The notes below the pieces were generated by a model. That model saw only the letters and a program-made list of their open reading frames with translations, had not been told where the DNA came from and did no database searches. DNA of 57,918 nt from Sporolactobacillus terrae DSM 11697 (GTDB taxonomy: Bacteria > Bacillota > Bacilli > Bacillales > Sporolactobacillaceae): positions 1-57,918 of the forward strand of contig NZ_JFZC01000055.1 in NCBI RefSeq assembly GCF_000648615.1. The letters are read 5' to 3'. Both the position numbers and the translations under genes were made by a program. Below are positions 30,549 through 41,237 of this stretch, piece by piece; positions within the stretch are counted from its first letter, which is position 1; each line of letters begins with the position of its first letter.

Positions 30549-30687
30549 TTTTCATTTCCGCTTGCTAAATGAATTGTCACACCCCATGTTTTATTGTAAG
30601 CTAGGGAAGATGGCGGCCTAAGCTTGCCAACTTTCTTACTGCATATAAATTAAACTTTCTATTGAATTAAAGGAGGATTACTAATCC

Positions 30688-31875
30688 ATGGCTAAAGAAC
30701 ATTATGAACGCACAAAACCCCATGTTAACATTGGTACAATTGGTCACGTTGACCACGGTAAAACAACCCTGACAGCTGCCATTACAACGGTATTGTCTAA
30801 AACAGGTCAAGCTCAGGCTCGAGCTTACGATTCCATTGACGGTGCTCCGGAAGAACGTGAACGCGGGATCACAATTTCAACGGCTCACGTTGAATATGAA
30901 ACAGATACTCGTCACTATGCACACGTTGACTGCCCAGGACACGCCGACTATGTCAAGAACATGATCACCGGTGCTGCCCAAATGGACGGTGCAATCCTCG
31001 TTGTATCCGCAGTTGACGGTCCGATGCCGCAAACGCGTGAACACATTCTGCTTGCACACCAAGTAGGTGTTCCTGCAATCGTTGTCTTCTTGAACAAAAC
31101 CGACCAAGTTGACGACCCTGAACTTCTTGAACTCGTAGAAATGGAAGTTCGCGACCTGCTTAGCGAATATGACTACCCAGGCGACGATGTTCCGGTTATC
31201 AGCGGTTCTGCTTTGAAAGCATTGCAAGGCGATGCTGAAGAAGAACAACACATTCTCGACCTGATGAAGGCTGTTGACGAATACATCCCGACTCCAGTTC
31301 GTGATACTGAAAAACCATTCATGATGCCTGTCGAAGACGTATTCTCAATCACAGGTCGTGGTACCGTAGCAACTGGCCGTGTTGAACGTGGTACGGTTAA
31401 AATCGGTGACGAAGTTGAAATTCTTGGTCTGACTGATGCACCTAAGAAATCAACGGTTACCGGCGTTGAAATGTTCCGTAAAACGCTTGACTTCGCAGAA
31501 GCCGGCGACAACATCGGTGCATTGCTTCGTGGTGTTGACCGCGAAGGCATCGAACGTGGTCAAGTTTTGATTAAACCAGGTACTGTAACTGCTCACAAAA
31601 CGTTCAAAGCTCAAGTATACGTTCTGAAAAAAGAAGAAGGTGGACGTCATACGCCGTTCTTCAGCAACTATCGTCCGCAATTCTACTTCAGAACAACAGA
31701 CGTTACCGGTACCATTACTCTTCCAGAAGGAACTGAAATGGTAATGCCTGGCGACAACGTAGAAATGGACGTTGAACTGCTTGCTCCGATCGCTATCGAA
31801 CAAGGGACGAAATTCTCTATTCGTGAAGGCGGCCGTACAGTAGGCGCTGGTTCCGTATCTGAAATCATTGAATGA
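30688..31875 (+). CDS. tuf: elongation factor Tu
   Basis: EF-Tu (395 residues) carries aminoacyl-tRNA to the ribosomal A site. G1 is [13 protein letters not shown]3 is DCPGHADY and G4 is NKTDQVDD (most homologues have NKCD or NKVD). Domains II and III follow with [13 protein letters not shown] and the kirromycin-area [24 protein letters not shown]. The start ATG follows AAAGGAGG. Weak promoter-like boxes lie in the fusA-tuf gap. Codon use is strongly biased, as expected for a very highly expressed gene. A terminator follows. Confidence 0.99.
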   Translation: MAKEHYERTKPHVNIGTIGHVDHGKTTLTAAITTVLSKTGQAQARAYDSIDGAPEERERGITISTAHVEYETDTRHYAHVDCPGHADYVKNMITGAAQMDGAILVVSAVDGPMPQTREHILLAHQVGVPAIVVFLNKTDQVDDPELLELVEMEVRDLLSEYDYPGDDVPVISGSALKALQGDAEEEQHILDLMKAVDEYIPTPVRDTEKPFMMPVEDVFSITGRGTVATGRVERGTVKIGDEVEILGLTDAPKKSTVTGVEMFRKTLDFAEAGDNIGALLRGVDREGIERGQVLIKPGTVTAHKTFKAQVYVLKKEEGGRHTPFFSNYRPQFYFRTTDVTGTITLPEGTEMVMPGDNVEMDVELLAPIAIEQGTKFSIREGGRTVGAGSVSEIIE

Positions 31876-31894
31876 TTTCAACCTTATAAAGAAA

Positions 31895-31921
31895 GGGTCC
31901 TCTTCGGAGGGCTCTTTTTTT
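31895..31921 (+). terminator. tuf terminator
   Basis: GGGTCCTC, loop TTCG, GAGGGCTC (two G-T pairs), then seven T. A standard intrinsic terminator. Confidence 0.93.
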
Positions 31922-31924
31922 GTT

Positions 31925-32180
31925 TCAGGAAAAGTGTGCGGCTTTTGTCCAAGCAAAAGACCGTGTATCAACGCGCAGATGCTCTGGCGCCTGCGGGAAC
32001 AGCGTGCCAGCGAGCAACCGAAGCGATGATTCAGCACCGAAAAGACACGAATCCATCACACATGTATGAAGAAACTTTCCTAAAGGAACTTTCGCTAAGT
32101 GCGCATACGTCCTGTATGCAACGCGAAAGTCACCGCATCCTGCGGAAGTAAGGACCGGGTGCTTTTTGCCCGGTTTTTCT
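31925..32180 (+). repeat. intergenic GC-rich modular repeat, copy B
   Basis: The repeat starts just after the tuf terminator. It shares 31947-31979 with copy A, GCTCTGGCGCCTGC at 31981 with copy C, the 55-nt core 32010-32064 with copy A (two mismatches), and the 32-nt tail 32149-32180 whose ACCGGG/CCCGGT stem plus T tract is a second terminator. Between core and tail lies an extra module of about 85 nt absent from copy A. It contains ACTTTCGC/GCGAAAGT enclosing GCATAC/GTATGC, and CCGCA/TGCGG. No gene is seen. Confidence 0.8.
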
Positions 32181-32284
32181 TATATTATAAAGAAGCAAAA
32201 ACTTACGACAGCTAGCCTAAGCTACACAAAACGGAAGTATTGTTTCATTGATTCAAAATTTTATGCATGGAATTGAAGAATTAT

Positions 32285-32313
32285 TTGATCTTTCGCTTGA
32301 AAGTCTTTATAAT
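32285..32313 (+). promoter_or_regulatory. S10 operon promoter P1
   Basis: TTGATC (32285-32290), 17 nt, TATAAT (32308-32313). It is the upstream one of two tandem sigma-A promoters in front of rpsJ. Confidence 0.85.
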
Positions 32314-32346
32314 GTAACAGTCACTGAAAAAAGGTGATCGTTCGTC

Positions 32347-32375
32347 TTGCTTTACGCCTAGTCTTTAGGTATAAT
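32347..32375 (+). promoter_or_regulatory. S10 operon promoter P2
   Basis: TTGCTT (32347-32352), 17 nt, TATAAT (32370-32375), about 130 nt before rpsJ. With P1 it is the only clear promoter seen until the end of rplQ, so the S10-spc-alpha genes probably form one 15-kb transcript. Confidence 0.85.
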
Positions 32376-32400
32376 AGTGAAGTTGGTTTTTTGGCAATGA

Positions 32401-32817
<417 letters not shown>

Positions 32818-32846
32818 TTTATTTTGAACAATAGGAGGTGTTACGG

Positions 32847-33485
32847 ATGAGCAAAGGAATCTTGGGCAAGAAAATCGGCATGACTCAGATTTTTGCTGAG
32901 AACGGCGATGTGATTCCCGTTACAGTTGTAGACGTATCCGGCAACGTTGTTCTTCAAAAGAAGACGGTTGAAACGGACGGCTATGAAGCTGTGCAGCTCG
33001 GATTTGATAACGCGAAAGTTTCTCGAGTTACCAAACCGGCAAAGGGTCACGCTGAAAAAGCGAAAGCTGAACCTAAGCGCTTCATTAAAGAAATCCGTAA
33101 TGTAAATTTAGATGATTACGAGGTAGGCAAAGCAGTTACTGCCGACACATTCCAGACTGGCGAAGCAATTGACGTAACTGGAACTTCAAAGGGGAAAGGT
33201 TATCAAGGCCCAATCAAGCGCAACAACCAATCTCGCGGACCTATGGCACACGGTTCTCGTTACCATCGTCGTCCTGGTTCCATGGGCGTTATTGATCCGG
33301 CACGCGTCTTCAAAGGCAAGAAGCTGGCCGGCCGCATGGGCGGAGAAACGGTTACTGTTGAAAATCTCGTCGTCGCTAAAGTTGACCCGGAACGCCAATT
33401 GATCCTCATCAGCGGCAATGTACCGGGCGCAAAAAAAAGCTATATCGTGATAAAATCTGCTTTGAAAGCAAAAGAAGCTAAATAA
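32847..33485 (+). CDS. rplC: 50S ribosomal protein L3
   Basis: L3 (212 residues) starts 50S assembly and reaches toward the peptidyl-transferase centre through its central extension. It opens [16 protein letters not shown] and contains the extension [17 protein letters not shown] near residues 130-147, a site linked to linezolid and tiamulin response in other species (here of usual form). The start ATG lies 6 nt after GGAGGTG; the frame from 32838 starts inside that site. Confidence 0.98.
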   Translation: MSKGILGKKIGMTQIFAENGDVIPVTVVDVSGNVVLQKKTVETDGYEAVQLGFDNAKVSRVTKPAKGHAEKAKAEPKRFIKEIRNVNLDDYEVGKAVTADTFQTGEAIDVTGTSKGKGYQGPIKRNNQSRGPMAHGSRYHRRPGSMGVIDPARVFKGKKLAGRMGGETVTVENLVVAKVDPERQLILISGNVPGAKKSYIVIKSALKAKEAK

Positions 33486-33502
33486 GAAAGGAGGATGCTT
33501 CC

Positions 33503-34126
33503 ATGCCAAAATTAACTGTATTTGATCAGAAAGGCGCAGAAGTCGGAGCTGTAGAACTGGCAGACGCTGTATTCGGCATTCAACCAAACGAACATGTCAT
33601 TTATCAAGCGGTTGTCATGCAACAAGCTTCACTTCGCCAAGGAACACATGCTGTAAAAAATCGTTCTGCAGTTCGCGGCGGCGGTCGCAAGCCGTGGAAA
33701 CAAAAAGGAACGGGCCGTGCTCGTCAAGGCTCCATTCGTTCCCCGCAATGGGTTGGCGGTGGTACGGTATTCGGACCAACACCACGCAGCTACTCTTACA
33801 AACTGCCTAAGAAGGTCCGCAGATTGGCGATCAGATCGGTACTGTCGGACAAAGCAGGAGAAAACAATCTGATTGTACTCGATGCACTGAAGATTGAAGC
33901 TCCTAAAACAAAAGAAATTACTGCTTTGCTAAGCAACCTCTCCGTTGCAGAAAAAGCATTAATTGTCACGAATGATATTGATGAAACAGCTGTTTTATCA
34001 TCCCGCAATCTTCCAGGTGTAAAGGTGCTCGCTGCAAATGAGGTCAATGTACTTGACGTCATTGCACATGACAAACTGATTGTCACCAAGGATGCTGCGG
34101 CAAAGCTTGAGGAGGTGCTTGGATAA
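33503..34126 (+). CDS. rplD: 50S ribosomal protein L4
   Basis: L4 (207 residues) lines the nascent-peptide exit tunnel with a basic loop (residues 45-95: [32 protein letters not shown] region), the area linked to macrolide response. The remaining globular part is of normal length. The start ATG lies 7 nt after AAAGGAGG. Its stop overlaps the rplW start (TAATG), so the two are translationally coupled. Confidence 0.98.
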   Translation: MPKLTVFDQKGAEVGAVELADAVFGIQPNEHVIYQAVVMQQASLRQGTHAVKNRSAVRGGGRKPWKQKGTGRARQGSIRSPQWVGGGTVFGPTPRSYSYKLPKKVRRLAIRSVLSDKAGENNLIVLDALKIEAPKTKEITALLSNLSVAEKALIVTNDIDETAVLSSRNLPGVKVLAANEVNVLDVIAHDKLIVTKDAAAKLEEVLG

Positions 34127-34416
34127 TGAAGGATCCTCGCGATATTATAAAGCGCCCCGTGCTGACTGAACGTACAACGGATCAGATGGCTGACAAGAAA
34201 TACACATTTGACGTTGATGTTAAGGCAAATAAGTCTGAAATCAAACGTGCTGTGGAAGCGATCTTTGACGTGGAAGTCGTTAAAGTCAATACGTTGAACG
34301 TAAAAGGCAAGCCGAAACGTTATGGCCGCTATGAAGGCTATACAAATAAGCGCAAGAAAGCTGTTGTCACTTTGACACCGGAAAGCAAAGAGCTCAACTT
34401 CTTTGACGGTGAATGA
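34126..34416 (+). CDS. rplW: 50S ribosomal protein L23
   Basis: L23 (96 residues) sits at the tunnel exit and is the docking site for trigger factor and SRP. It shows [24 protein letters not shown] at the start and the extended hairpin with [29 protein letters not shown]. The ribosome site GAGGAGGTG lies inside the end of rplD. Its start shares one base with the rplD stop codon. Confidence 0.98.
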   Translation: MKDPRDIIKRPVLTERTTDQMADKKYTFDVDVKANKSEIKRAVEAIFDVEVVKVNTLNVKGKPKRYGRYEGYTNKRKKAVVTLTPESKELNFFDGE

Positions 34417-34444
34417 GGAATTCTAAAGAAGGAGGTTATTGATC

Positions 34445-35278
34445 ATGCCAATTAAGAAGTATAAACCGACATCCAATGGTCGCCGTAACATGACTTCATT
34501 GGATTTCGCAGAAATCACAACGGATCAGCCGGAAAAATCATTGCTGAAGTCTCTGCCGAAAAAAGCAGGACGCAACAACCAAGGCCGTTTGACTGTTCGT
34601 CACCAAGGCGGCGGTCACAAACGTAAATACCGTATCATTGACTTTAAACGTACTAAGGATGGCGTGCCGGGTAAGGTTGCGACGATCGAATATGATCCAA
34701 ACCGTACTGCAAACATTGCGTTGGTTCACTACGCAGATGGCGAAAAACGCTATATTCTCGCACCAAAGGGCATTAAAGTAGGTACCGAGATTATGTCTGG
34801 TGTGGAAGCCGATATCAAGGTTGGAAATGCTCTTCCACTGAAGAACATTCCAGTTGGTACGACGATTCATAATATTGAATTGAGACCAGGAAAAGGCGGA
34901 CAGCTTGTACGTTCTGCAGGAACTTCTGCTCAGATTCTTGGTAAAGAAGGCAAATACGTGCTGATCCGCCTTGTATCCGGCGAAGTGCGTATGATCCTTG
35001 AAACTTGCCGTGCAACCATCGGTCAGGTTGGAAACTTGGAACATGAACTTGTGTCAGTCGGTAAAGCCGGCCGCTCCCGCTGGAAAGGCATTCGGCCTAC
35101 GGTCCGCGGTTCTGTAATGAACCCGAACGATCACCCGCATGGTGGTGGTGAAGGTAAAGCACCGGTCGGACGCAAGTCGCCAATGTCGCCTTGGGGCAAA
35201 CCAACGATGGGTTACAAGACGCGTAAGAAGAAGAATACGTCGGAACAATTCATCATTCGTCACCGCAAGAAGAAATAA
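34445..35278 (+). CDS. rplB: 50S ribosomal protein L2
   Basis: L2 (277 residues) is needed for subunit joining and supports the peptidyl-transferase centre. It has the N-terminal OB fold ([31 protein letters not shown] area) and the SH3-like domain with the conserved [22 protein letters not shown] segment that holds the invariant histidine. The start ATG at 34445 follows GGAGG; an in-frame ATG 6 nt earlier is too close to that site. Confidence 0.99.
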   Translation: MPIKKYKPTSNGRRNMTSLDFAEITTDQPEKSLLKSLPKKAGRNNQGRLTVRHQGGGHKRKYRIIDFKRTKDGVPGKVATIEYDPNRTANIALVHYADGEKRYILAPKGIKVGTEIMSGVEADIKVGNALPLKNIPVGTTIHNIELRPGKGGQLVRSAGTSAQILGKEGKYVLIRLVSGEVRMILETCRATIGQVGNLEHELVSVGKAGRSRWKGIRPTVRGSVMNPNDHPHGGGEGKAPVGRKSPMSPWGKPTMGYKTRKKKNTSEQFIIRHRKKK

Positions 35279-35320
35279 TTGTTTTTGGATAGATATTTTA
35301 TTTTGGAAGGAGGCCTACTC

Positions 35321-35602
35321 GTGAGCCGAAGCCTAAAAAAAGGACCTTTTATTGATGATCACTTGATGAACAAAGTCGTTGCTTTGAACGAAAAGGACGA
35401 AAAAAGAGTCATTAAAACGTGGTCCCGCAGATCAACCATCTTCCCTGAATTCATTGGACATACCATTGCCGTATATGACGGACGCAAGCATGTGCCGGTG
35501 TACGTTACGGAAGACATGGTTGGACATAAACTAGGAGAATTTGCTCCGACGAGAACGTACCGCGGACACATTTCTTCCGATAAGAAAACGAGTGCACGCT
35601 AA
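35321..35602 (+). CDS. rpsS: 30S ribosomal protein S19
   Basis: S19 (93 residues) binds 16S rRNA in the head and touches the A-site finger in bridge B1a. It shows [18 protein letters not shown] at the start and [14 protein letters not shown] near the end. The start is GTG at 35321, 8 nt after AAGGAGG; the longer upstream frame includes the ribosome site and is not translated. Confidence 0.98.
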   Translation: MSRSLKKGPFIDDHLMNKVVALNEKDEKRVIKTWSRRSTIFPEFIGHTIAVYDGRKHVPVYVTEDMVGHKLGEFAPTRTYRGHISSDKKTSAR

Positions 35603-35619
35603 CGAAAGGAGGAACTATG

Positions 35620-35961
35620 ATGCAAGCAAAAGCTGTCGCTAAACAAATTCGTATTGCTCCTCGTAAGGCGCGTCTTGTTATTGATCTTATCAGGGGCAAA
35701 GATATCGGCTATGCATTGGCTGTACTGAAAAACACTCAGAGAGCCGCTTCGCCGATCATTGAAAAAGTTTTGAAATCCGCTATTGCCAATGCGGAACATA
35801 ACTATGATCTTGATGCTGAAACATTGTTTGTTGAAAAGGCATTTGTTGATGAAGGTGCAACGATGAAACGTTTCCGCCCGCGCGCACAAGGCCGTGCAAG
35901 CAGAATCAACAAACGGACCAGCCACATTACAATTATCGTATCGGAAAAGAAGGAGGGATAA
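35620..35961 (+). CDS. rplV: 50S ribosomal protein L22
   Basis: L22 (113 residues) lines the exit tunnel with a long beta-hairpin; macrolide-response changes in other species lie in its tip ([21 protein letters not shown] here, normal length). It opens [20 protein letters not shown]. The second of two adjacent ATG codons is preferred, since AAAGGAGG ends 7 nt upstream. rpsC follows after 3 nt. Confidence 0.98.
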   Translation: MQAKAVAKQIRIAPRKARLVIDLIRGKDIGYALAVLKNTQRAASPIIEKVLKSAIANAEHNYDLDAETLFVEKAFVDEGATMKRFRPRAQGRASRINKRTSHITIIVSEKKEG

Positions 35962-35964
35962 CGC

Positions 35965-36624
35965 GTGGGTCAAAAAATTAATCCTGTCGGATTTCGAATC
36001 GGAGTCATTCGTGACTGGGAATCCAAATGGTATGCTGATAAAGAATATGCGGAATATCTTCACGAAGATATCAAGATCCGTAACTATATCGAAGAAAAGC
36101 TGAAGGACGCTTCGGTTTCCGGTATCGAGCTGGAACGTGCGGCAAATCGGATTAATGTAACCATTAAGACGGCGAAACCGGGTATGGTCATCGGTAAAGG
36201 CGGTTCTGAAGTCGAAGCGCTGCGTAAAGCACTGAACCAACTGACTGGCAAACGCGTTCACGTAAATATTTTTGAAATCAAACAAGCAGACCTTGACGCA
36301 AAGCTTGTTGCTGAAAACATTGCTCGTCAACTTGAAAGCCGTATCTCTTGGAGACGTGCTCAAAAACAGACGCTGCAAAGAGCAATGCGTGCAGGTGCAA
36401 AGGGTATTAAGACACAATGTGCCGGCCGCCTTGGTGGCGCGGATATGGCACGTACAGAGGACTATAGCGAAGGCACTGTTCCGCTTCACACTTTGCGTGC
36501 CGACATCGATTATGGAACAGCGGAAGCTGATACCACTTACGGTAAAATTGGTGTTAAAGTATGGATTTATCGCGGAGAAGTCCTTCCGACGAAAGGAACG
36601 ACTAAGAAGGAAGGAGGCAAATAA
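35965..36624 (+). CDS. rpsC: 30S ribosomal protein S3
   Basis: S3 (219 residues) forms part of the mRNA entry channel and the helicase activity there. The N-terminal [13 protein letters not shown] is followed by the KH domain with GMVIGKGG near residues 73-80 and a C-terminal domain ([18 protein letters not shown]). The start is GTG 35965 with AAGGAGGG upstream, overlapping the end region of rplV. rplP follows after 2 nt. Confidence 0.98.
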   Translation: MGQKINPVGFRIGVIRDWESKWYADKEYAEYLHEDIKIRNYIEEKLKDASVSGIELERAANRINVTIKTAKPGMVIGKGGSEVEALRKALNQLTGKRVHVNIFEIKQADLDAKLVAENIARQLESRISWRRAQKQTLQRAMRAGAKGIKTQCAGRLGGADMARTEDYSEGTVPLHTLRADIDYGTAEADTTYGKIGVKVWIYRGEVLPTKGTTKKEGGK

Positions 36625-36626
36625 TT

Positions 36627-37061
36627 ATGTTAATGCCTAAACGTACAAAGTATCGTAGACAGCACCGTGGTAGAATGCGCGGCCAAACAAAGGGCGGCGC
36701 TACGGTAACCTTCGGTGAATACGGACTGCAGGCGCTGGATTCCGCTTGGGTCTCCAGTCGCCAGATTGAAGCCGCTCGTATTGCAATGACACGTTTTATG
36801 AAACGTGGCGGAAAAGTTTGGATCAAAATTTTCCCTCAAAAATCATACACAAAGAAACCTCTTGATGTCCGCATGGGTTCCGGTAAAGGTGCTCCAGAAG
36901 GATGGGTTGCAGTAGTATTGCCAGGCCGTGTACTTTTTGAAGTCGGCGGTGTTAGTGAAGAAGTGGCAAGTGAAGCATTGCGTCTCGCTAGCCATAAATT
37001 GCCTATTAAAACGAAAATCGTGAAACGTGAAGAAGTGGGTGGTGACGCAAATGAAGGCTGA
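36627..37061 (+). CDS. rplP: 50S ribosomal protein L16
   Basis: L16 (144 residues) contacts the elbow of A- and P-site tRNA and is the archaeal L10e equivalent. It shows [19 protein letters not shown], the [17 protein letters not shown] signature and the [15 protein letters not shown] loop. The start ATG at 36627 gives the same N-terminus as B. subtilis L16, with AAGGAGG 11 nt upstream. It overlaps rpmC by 11 nt. Confidence 0.98.
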   Translation: MLMPKRTKYRRQHRGRMRGQTKGGATVTFGEYGLQALDSAWVSSRQIEAARIAMTRFMKRGGKVWIKIFPQKSYTKKPLDVRMGSGKGAPEGWVAVVLPGRVLFEVGGVSEEVASEALRLASHKLPIKTKIVKREEVGGDANEG

Positions 37062-37254
37062 GGATATCCGTAACTTGACCACTGCTGAAGTTGAAGAAAA
37101 CGTGAAGTCTTTAAAAGAAGAATTGTTTAATCTGCGTTTCCAGCTCGCAACCGGACAATTGGAAAATCCGGCTCGCATCCGTGCGGTCCGCAAGTCCATT
37201 GCTCGTGCAAAAACGATTTTGCGTGAACGTGAATTGAACGTTCAAAACGGCTGA
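37051..37254 (+). CDS. rpmC: 50S ribosomal protein L29
   Basis: L29 (67 residues) is a two-helix protein beside the tunnel exit next to L23. It opens [18 protein letters not shown] and contains [24 protein letters not shown]. The ATG at 37051 lies inside the end of rplP, with GGGTGGTGA upstream in that gene, so it is translationally coupled. rpsQ follows after 17 nt. Confidence 0.98.
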   Translation: MKAEDIRNLTTAEVEENVKSLKEELFNLRFQLATGQLENPARIRAVRKSIARAKTILRERELNVQNG

Positions 37255-37271
37255 GAAGGAGGTTATCGTAA

Positions 37272-37544
37272 ATGGCAGAGGAAAATCGTAGCAATGCTCG
37301 TAAAGTTTTGGTCGGCCGTGTTGTTTCAGACAAAATGGAAAAGACCATTACGGTGCTCGTTGAGACGTATAAGAACGACCGTCTCTATGGAAAACACGTG
37401 AAGTATTCCAAGAGATTCAAAGCGCATGATGAAAATAATCAAGCAAAAGTCGGCGATATCGTAGAAATTGCTGAAACTCGCCCGCTTTCAAAAGATAAAC
37501 GTTTTCGTCTCGTTAAAATTGTTGAGGAATCCGTTATTATCTGA
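37272..37544 (+). CDS. rpsQ: 30S ribosomal protein S17
   Basis: S17 (90 residues) is a primary binder of the 16S rRNA 5' domain with an OB fold. It shows [22 protein letters not shown] and the signature [21 protein letters not shown]. The start ATG lies 8 nt after AAGGAGGT. It lies in the standard order between rpmC and rplN. Confidence 0.98.
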   Translation: MAEENRSNARKVLVGRVVSDKMEKTITVLVETYKNDRLYGKHVKYSKRFKAHDENNQAKVGDIVEIAETRPLSKDKRFRLVKIVEESVII

Positions 37545-37585
37545 TCTGTCGGTAAGGACCGAAGATCGAAGGGAGGTTGCATTTT

Positions 37586-37954
37586 ATGATTCAGCAAGAA
37601 AGTCGTTTGAAAGTTGCCGATAACTCGGGTGCACGTGAAGTCTTGACCATCAAGGTTTTGGGTGGCTCCGGACGCAAGACCGCAAATATCGGCGATGTCA
37701 TCGTTGCTTCGGTTAAACAAGCAACACCAGGTGGCGTTGTTAAGAAAGGCGAAATTGTTCGCGCTGTCGTAGTTCGTACGAAACACGGTGTTCGCCGCAG
37801 CGATGGTTCATACATTCGTTTTGACGAAAATGCCGTTGTTCTTGTGAAAGAAGACAAGAGCCCGCGCGGTACACGTATCTTTGGACCGGTTGCTCGCGAA
37901 CTGCGTGACGGTCAATTCATGAAAATCGTCTCTCTCGCACCGGAAGTACTGTAA
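37586..37954 (+). CDS. rplN: 50S ribosomal protein L14
   Basis: L14 (122 residues) forms intersubunit bridge B8 and binds RsfS. It shows [18 protein letters not shown] and the C-terminal [14 protein letters not shown]. The start ATG at 37586 lies 10 nt after GGGAGG; a TTG 9 nt earlier is part of the leader. The family length is exact. Confidence 0.98.
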   Translation: MIQQESRLKVADNSGAREVLTIKVLGGSGRKTANIGDVIVASVKQATPGGVVKKGEIVRAVVVRTKHGVRRSDGSYIRFDENAVVLVKEDKSPRGTRIFGPVARELRDGQFMKIVSLAPEVL

Positions 37955-37989
37955 TTTCGAAAGGTTAGGAAAAGGAGGTGGCATTTAAC

Positions 37990-38307
37990 ATGGCAAAATT
38001 GCATGTGAAAAAGGGCGATAAGGTTCAAGTTATTGCTGGGAAAGACAAAGGCAAACAAGGCGTGATCCTTGCAGCATATCCGGCTAAGGAACGTGTGCTT
38101 GTTGAAGGTGTAAACATCGTTAAAAAGCATTCCAAGCCAAGCCAAGCAGCTCCGCAAGGCGGTATCCTCGAACACGAGGCGCCAGTTCACGTATCAAATG
38201 TTATGCTGCTTGATCCAAAAACAAATGAACCTACACGTGTAGGTCATCAAATAGTCGACGGAAAAAAAGTACGTGTTTCTAAAAAATCAGGCGAAGTCAT
38301 CGACTGA
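37990..38307 (+). CDS. rplX: 50S ribosomal protein L24
   Basis: L24 (105 residues) initiates 50S assembly near the 5' end of 23S rRNA. It contains a KOW motif at residues 5-35 ([20 protein letters not shown]) and the [17 protein letters not shown] segment. The start ATG lies 9 nt after AGGAGGTG. The C-terminus [11 protein letters not shown] is of usual form. Confidence 0.98.
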   Translation: MAKLHVKKGDKVQVIAGKDKGKQGVILAAYPAKERVLVEGVNIVKKHSKPSQAAPQGGILEHEAPVHVSNVMLLDPKTNEPTRVGHQIVDGKKVRVSKKSGEVID

Positions 38308-38336
38308 TCCGTTTGTCTGTGAAAGGAGGTAAACAC

Positions 38337-38879
38337 ATGAGCCGTTTTAAAGAAAAATATGATCAGGAAGTCGTTCCTGCTCTTATGGAAAAATTCAATT
38401 ACACATCTGTAATGCAGGTGCCGGCAATCAAAAAGGTTGTCATTAACATGGGTGTCGGCGAAGCCGTTCACAATTCAAAAGCACTCGATAGTGCCGTTGA
38501 AGATTTGACTGCGCTGTCCGGTCAGAAACCGGTAATCACTCGTGCAAAGAAATCAATTGCTGCGTTCAAGCTTCGCGAAGGTGTAGCAATCGGTGCAAAA
38601 GTTACGCTGAGAAAAGACCGCATGTTTGATTTTCTTGACAAGCTGGTTACGGTTGCGCTCCCGCGTGTACGTGACTTCCGCGGTGTTTCGAAGAAAGCTT
38701 TTGATGGCCGTGGCAACTATACGCTTGGTATCCGCGAACAATTGATTTTCCCTGAAATTGACTATGATAAAGTCGATAAAGTACGCGGTATGGACATCGT
38801 CATTGTAACGTCTGCCAACACTGATGAAGAAGCTGCAGAATTGCTTACATTGCTCGGTATGCCGTTCGTTAAAAAATAA
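38337..38879 (+). CDS. rplE: 50S ribosomal protein L5
   Basis: L5 (180 residues) binds 5S rRNA in the central protuberance and touches P-site tRNA. It contains [37 protein letters not shown] and the C-terminal [19 protein letters not shown]. The start ATG at 38337 follows AAAGGAGG; the in-frame upstream extension covers this ribosome site. Confidence 0.98.
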   Translation: MSRFKEKYDQEVVPALMEKFNYTSVMQVPAIKKVVINMGVGEAVHNSKALDSAVEDLTALSGQKPVITRAKKSIAAFKLREGVAIGAKVTLRKDRMFDFLDKLVTVALPRVRDFRGVSKKAFDGRGNYTLGIREQLIFPEIDYDKVDKVRGMDIVIVTSANTDEEAAELLTLLGMPFVKK

Positions 38880-38899
38880 TCGTAAGGAGGATATGAATT

Positions 38900-39085
38900 T
38901 TGGCAAAAAAATCAATGCTTGTTTCTTCACATCGCCCAAAAAAATTCAAAGTGCAGGAATACACACGCTGTGAACGCTGCGGACGTCCTCATTCGGTTCT
39001 TAGGAAATTCAAATTATGCAGAATTTGTTTTCGCGAACTTGCCTATAAAGGACAAATCCCGGGTGTTAAAAAAGCTAGCTGGTAA
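38900..39085 (+). CDS. rpsN: 30S ribosomal protein S14, zinc-binding type Z
   Basis: S14 (61 residues, the short zinc form) belongs to the 30S head. Two CXXC pairs, CERCG and CRIC, bind zinc. The C-terminus [11 protein letters not shown] is nearly invariant. The start is TTG at 38900, after AAGGAGG, in the phase that gives (M)AKKSM as in homologues. A zinc-free paralogue, if any, lies outside the window. Confidence 0.97.
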   Translation: MAKKSMLVSSHRPKKFKVQEYTRCERCGRPHSVLRKFKLCRICFRELAYKGQIPGVKKASW

Positions 39086-39118
39086 AATTTTAAGTGATAG
39101 GGAAGGAGGTCGATTTGC

Positions 39119-39517
39119 ATGGTCATGACAGATCCGATCGCAGATATGCTGACTCGCATTCGTAACGCCAATATTGTTCGTCATGAACAAATCGAGCTGC
39201 CAGGATCCAGAATCAAGAAGGAAATTGCTGAAATCCTGAAACGTGAAGGATTCATCAAGGACGTTGAATACATCGAAGACAACAAACAGGGTGTACTTCG
39301 ACTGATTCTGAAATACGGTGGCAATAAAGAACGTGTAATCACCGGTTTAAAGAGAATCAGCAAGCCGGGCCTTCGCGTTTATGCGAAAGCCGATGAAGTA
39401 CCTCGCGTACTTGGCGGGCTTGGTATTGCACTTGTATCAACATCGAAAGGTGTTATTACAGATAAAGAAGCACGTCAGCAAAACGTTGGCGGCGAAGTTC
39501 TCGCATACGTTTGGTAA
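39119..39517 (+). CDS. rpsH: 30S ribosomal protein S8
   Basis: S8 (132 residues) binds the central domain of 16S rRNA and is the translational repressor of spc operons in enterics; whether it does so here is unknown. It opens [17 protein letters not shown] and ends GGEVLAYVW, with the [13 protein letters not shown] signature. The start ATG lies 8 nt after AGGAGGT. Confidence 0.98.
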   Translation: MVMTDPIADMLTRIRNANIVRHEQIELPGSRIKKEIAEILKREGFIKDVEYIEDNKQGVLRLILKYGGNKERVITGLKRISKPGLRVYAKADEVPRVLGGLGIALVSTSKGVITDKEARQQNVGGEVLAYVW

Positions 39518-39544
39518 TTAGTAAAGAAGAATGGAGGTGTCCTC

Positions 39545-40081
39545 ATGTCTCGTATAGGATTGAGACCTACCGCTGTTCCTGAAGGTGTGACTGTTACAAT
39601 TGACGGTCAGAAGGTAACGGTAAAAGGTCCTAAGGGCGAATTATCACGTGAATTTCATCAAGATATGATCATTAAGCAAGAAAACAATGAAATCCGAGTT
39701 GAACGACCGACTGATTCGAATAAGCATCGCGCGCTTCACGGCACGACGAGCAGTTTGATCAGCAACATGGTTGAAGGTGTGACAAAAGGCTTCACTAAGA
39801 AACTGGAACTTGTCGGTGTCGGCTATCGTGCCAACAAACAAGGCAAGAACTTGGTACTTAATGTCGGCTACTCTCACCCGGTAGAAATCGTTCCTGAAGA
39901 AGGAATTGAATTGTCTGTTGAAGGCAATAACAAGGTTTCTGTTGCAGGAATCGACAAGCAACGTGTCGGTGAAGTTGCTGCCAATATTCGTTCCGTACGT
40001 TCCCCTGAACCGTACAAGGGCAAGGGTATTCGTTATGAAGGCGAAAAGGTTCGTCGTAAGGAAGGTAAAACTGGTAAGTAA
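39545..40081 (+). CDS. rplF: 50S ribosomal protein L6
   Basis: L6 (178 residues) has two similar alpha-beta domains and lies by the sarcin-ricin loop. It shows [26 protein letters not shown] and the C-terminal signature [22 protein letters not shown]. The start ATG lies 5 nt after GGAGGTG. Confidence 0.98.
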   Translation: MSRIGLRPTAVPEGVTVTIDGQKVTVKGPKGELSREFHQDMIIKQENNEIRVERPTDSNKHRALHGTTSSLISNMVEGVTKGFTKKLELVGVGYRANKQGKNLVLNVGYSHPVEIVPEEGIELSVEGNNKVSVAGIDKQRVGEVAANIRSVRSPEPYKGKGIRYEGEKVRRKEGKTGK

Positions 40082-40119
40082 TTTCATTCCATTTTCACGA
40101 GAAAGGAGCGGTAGACTCT

Positions 40120-40482
40120 ATGATCACAAAAAAAGACAAGAACGCGCTGCGTAAGAAAAGACATCTTCATGTGCGCCACCGCATTGTGGGCACTACAGAA
40201 CGTCCGCGTTTAAATGTTTTTCGTTCTTCCAAGAATATATATGCACAATTAATTGATGATTCAAAGGGTGTAACGATTGTTTCCTCTTCATCAATTGACA
40301 AAGCATTTGATCTTGAAAAAGGCAGCGATGTTGTGGCAGCAAAAAAAGTTGGCGCACTGATCGGTGAACGTGCCCTGGAAAAAGGAATCAAAGCGGTAGT
40401 TTTCGACCGCAGCGGTTATATCTATCACGGACGTGTTAAGGCTGTTGCTGAAGGCGCCCGAGAAGCAGGACTCGAATTTTAA
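40120..40482 (+). CDS. rplR: 50S ribosomal protein L18
   Basis: L18 (120 residues) binds 5S rRNA with L5 and L25. A basic N-terminal tail ([18 protein letters not shown]) precedes the core ([20 protein letters not shown] and [26 protein letters not shown]). The start ATG follows AAAGGAG. Length and order are standard. Confidence 0.98.
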   Translation: MITKKDKNALRKKRHLHVRHRIVGTTERPRLNVFRSSKNIYAQLIDDSKGVTIVSSSSIDKAFDLEKGSDVVAAKKVGALIGERALEKGIKAVVFDRSGYIYHGRVKAVAEGAREAGLEF

Positions 40483-40500
40483 CATTAAGGAGGGGAATCC

Positions 40501-41001
40501 ATGGCAAACAATGATCGCAACAAATCAGAATTTGAAGAACGTGTTGTTGCAATTAACCGCGTAGCGAAAGTAGTCAAAGGTGGACGTCGTTTCCGCTTTT
40601 CCGCACTGGTTGTTGTCGGCGACAAAAAAGGTAATGTAGGTTATGGTCAGGGCAAGGCTCACGAAGTTCCTGAAGCCATTCGCAAAGCGATTGAGGATGC
40701 AAAGAAGAATGTATTTAATGTTCCGATCGTAAACACGACTATTCCTCATCAAGTAACGGGTCAGGCAGGAGCAGGCAGCGTTCTGCTGAAACCGGCATCT
40801 GAAGGTACCGGAATCATCGCTGGCGGTCCTGTCCGCGCCGTGCTCGAACTGTCAGGCTTGGGTGATATTCTCTCGAAGTCTCTCGGATCGAACAATCCGA
40901 TTAACATGGTTCGTGCAACGGTTGAAGGCCTGCAAAGTCTGAAGCGTGCAGAGCACGTGGCAAAACTGCGCGGCAAATCAGTAGAAGAGCTGCTCGGATA
41001 A
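40501..41001 (+). CDS. rpsE: 30S ribosomal protein S5
   Basis: S5 (166 residues) lies at the mRNA entry and affects decoding accuracy. The double-stranded RNA-binding-like N-terminal domain shows [27 protein letters not shown] (the loop linked to spectinomycin response is of usual sequence), and the C-terminal part shows [18 protein letters not shown]. The start ATG lies 6 nt after AAGGAGG. Confidence 0.98.
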   Translation: MANNDRNKSEFEERVVAINRVAKVVKGGRRFRFSALVVVGDKKGNVGYGQGKAHEVPEAIRKAIEDAKKNVFNVPIVNTTIPHQVTGQAGAGSVLLKPASEGTGIIAGGPVRAVLELSGLGDILSKSLGSNNPINMVRATVEGLQSLKRAEHVAKLRGKSVEELLG

Positions 41002-41014
41002 GGAGGGAACAAGA

Positions 41015-41203
41015 TTGGCTAAAAAATTGGAAATCACCCTCAAACGCAGTGTGATCGGACGTCCTGAATCACAACGCGTTACGGTAAAAACGCTTGGTCT
41101 CAAGAAGACTTACCAAACCGTTGTTCAGGATGATAACCCTGCAATTCGCGGCATGATCAACAAGGTTTCCCACTTGCTCGCTGTTCGCGAAATTAATGAA
41201 TGA
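41015..41203 (+). CDS. rpmD: 50S ribosomal protein L30
   Basis: L30 (62 residues) is a small 50S protein found in part of the bacteria. It shows [25 protein letters not shown] and ends with [14 protein letters not shown]. The start is TTG at 41015 with AAGGAGGG upstream, and (M)AKKLEIT matches homologues. It lies in the usual place between rpsE and rplO. Confidence 0.96.
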   Translation: MAKKLEITLKRSVIGRPESQRVTVKTLGLKKTYQTVVQDDNPAIRGMINKVSHLLAVREINE

Positions 41204-41237
41204 TTGATAACGATTTTGAGAATAAGGAGGTGCCAAG

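Noticed and set aside
30549-30687. tuf promoter in the fusA-tuf gap
   Set aside because: TTGCCA-16-TAAATT and TTGTCA-17-TAAGCT are both poor. A separate tuf promoter is likely from other species, but I cannot place it.
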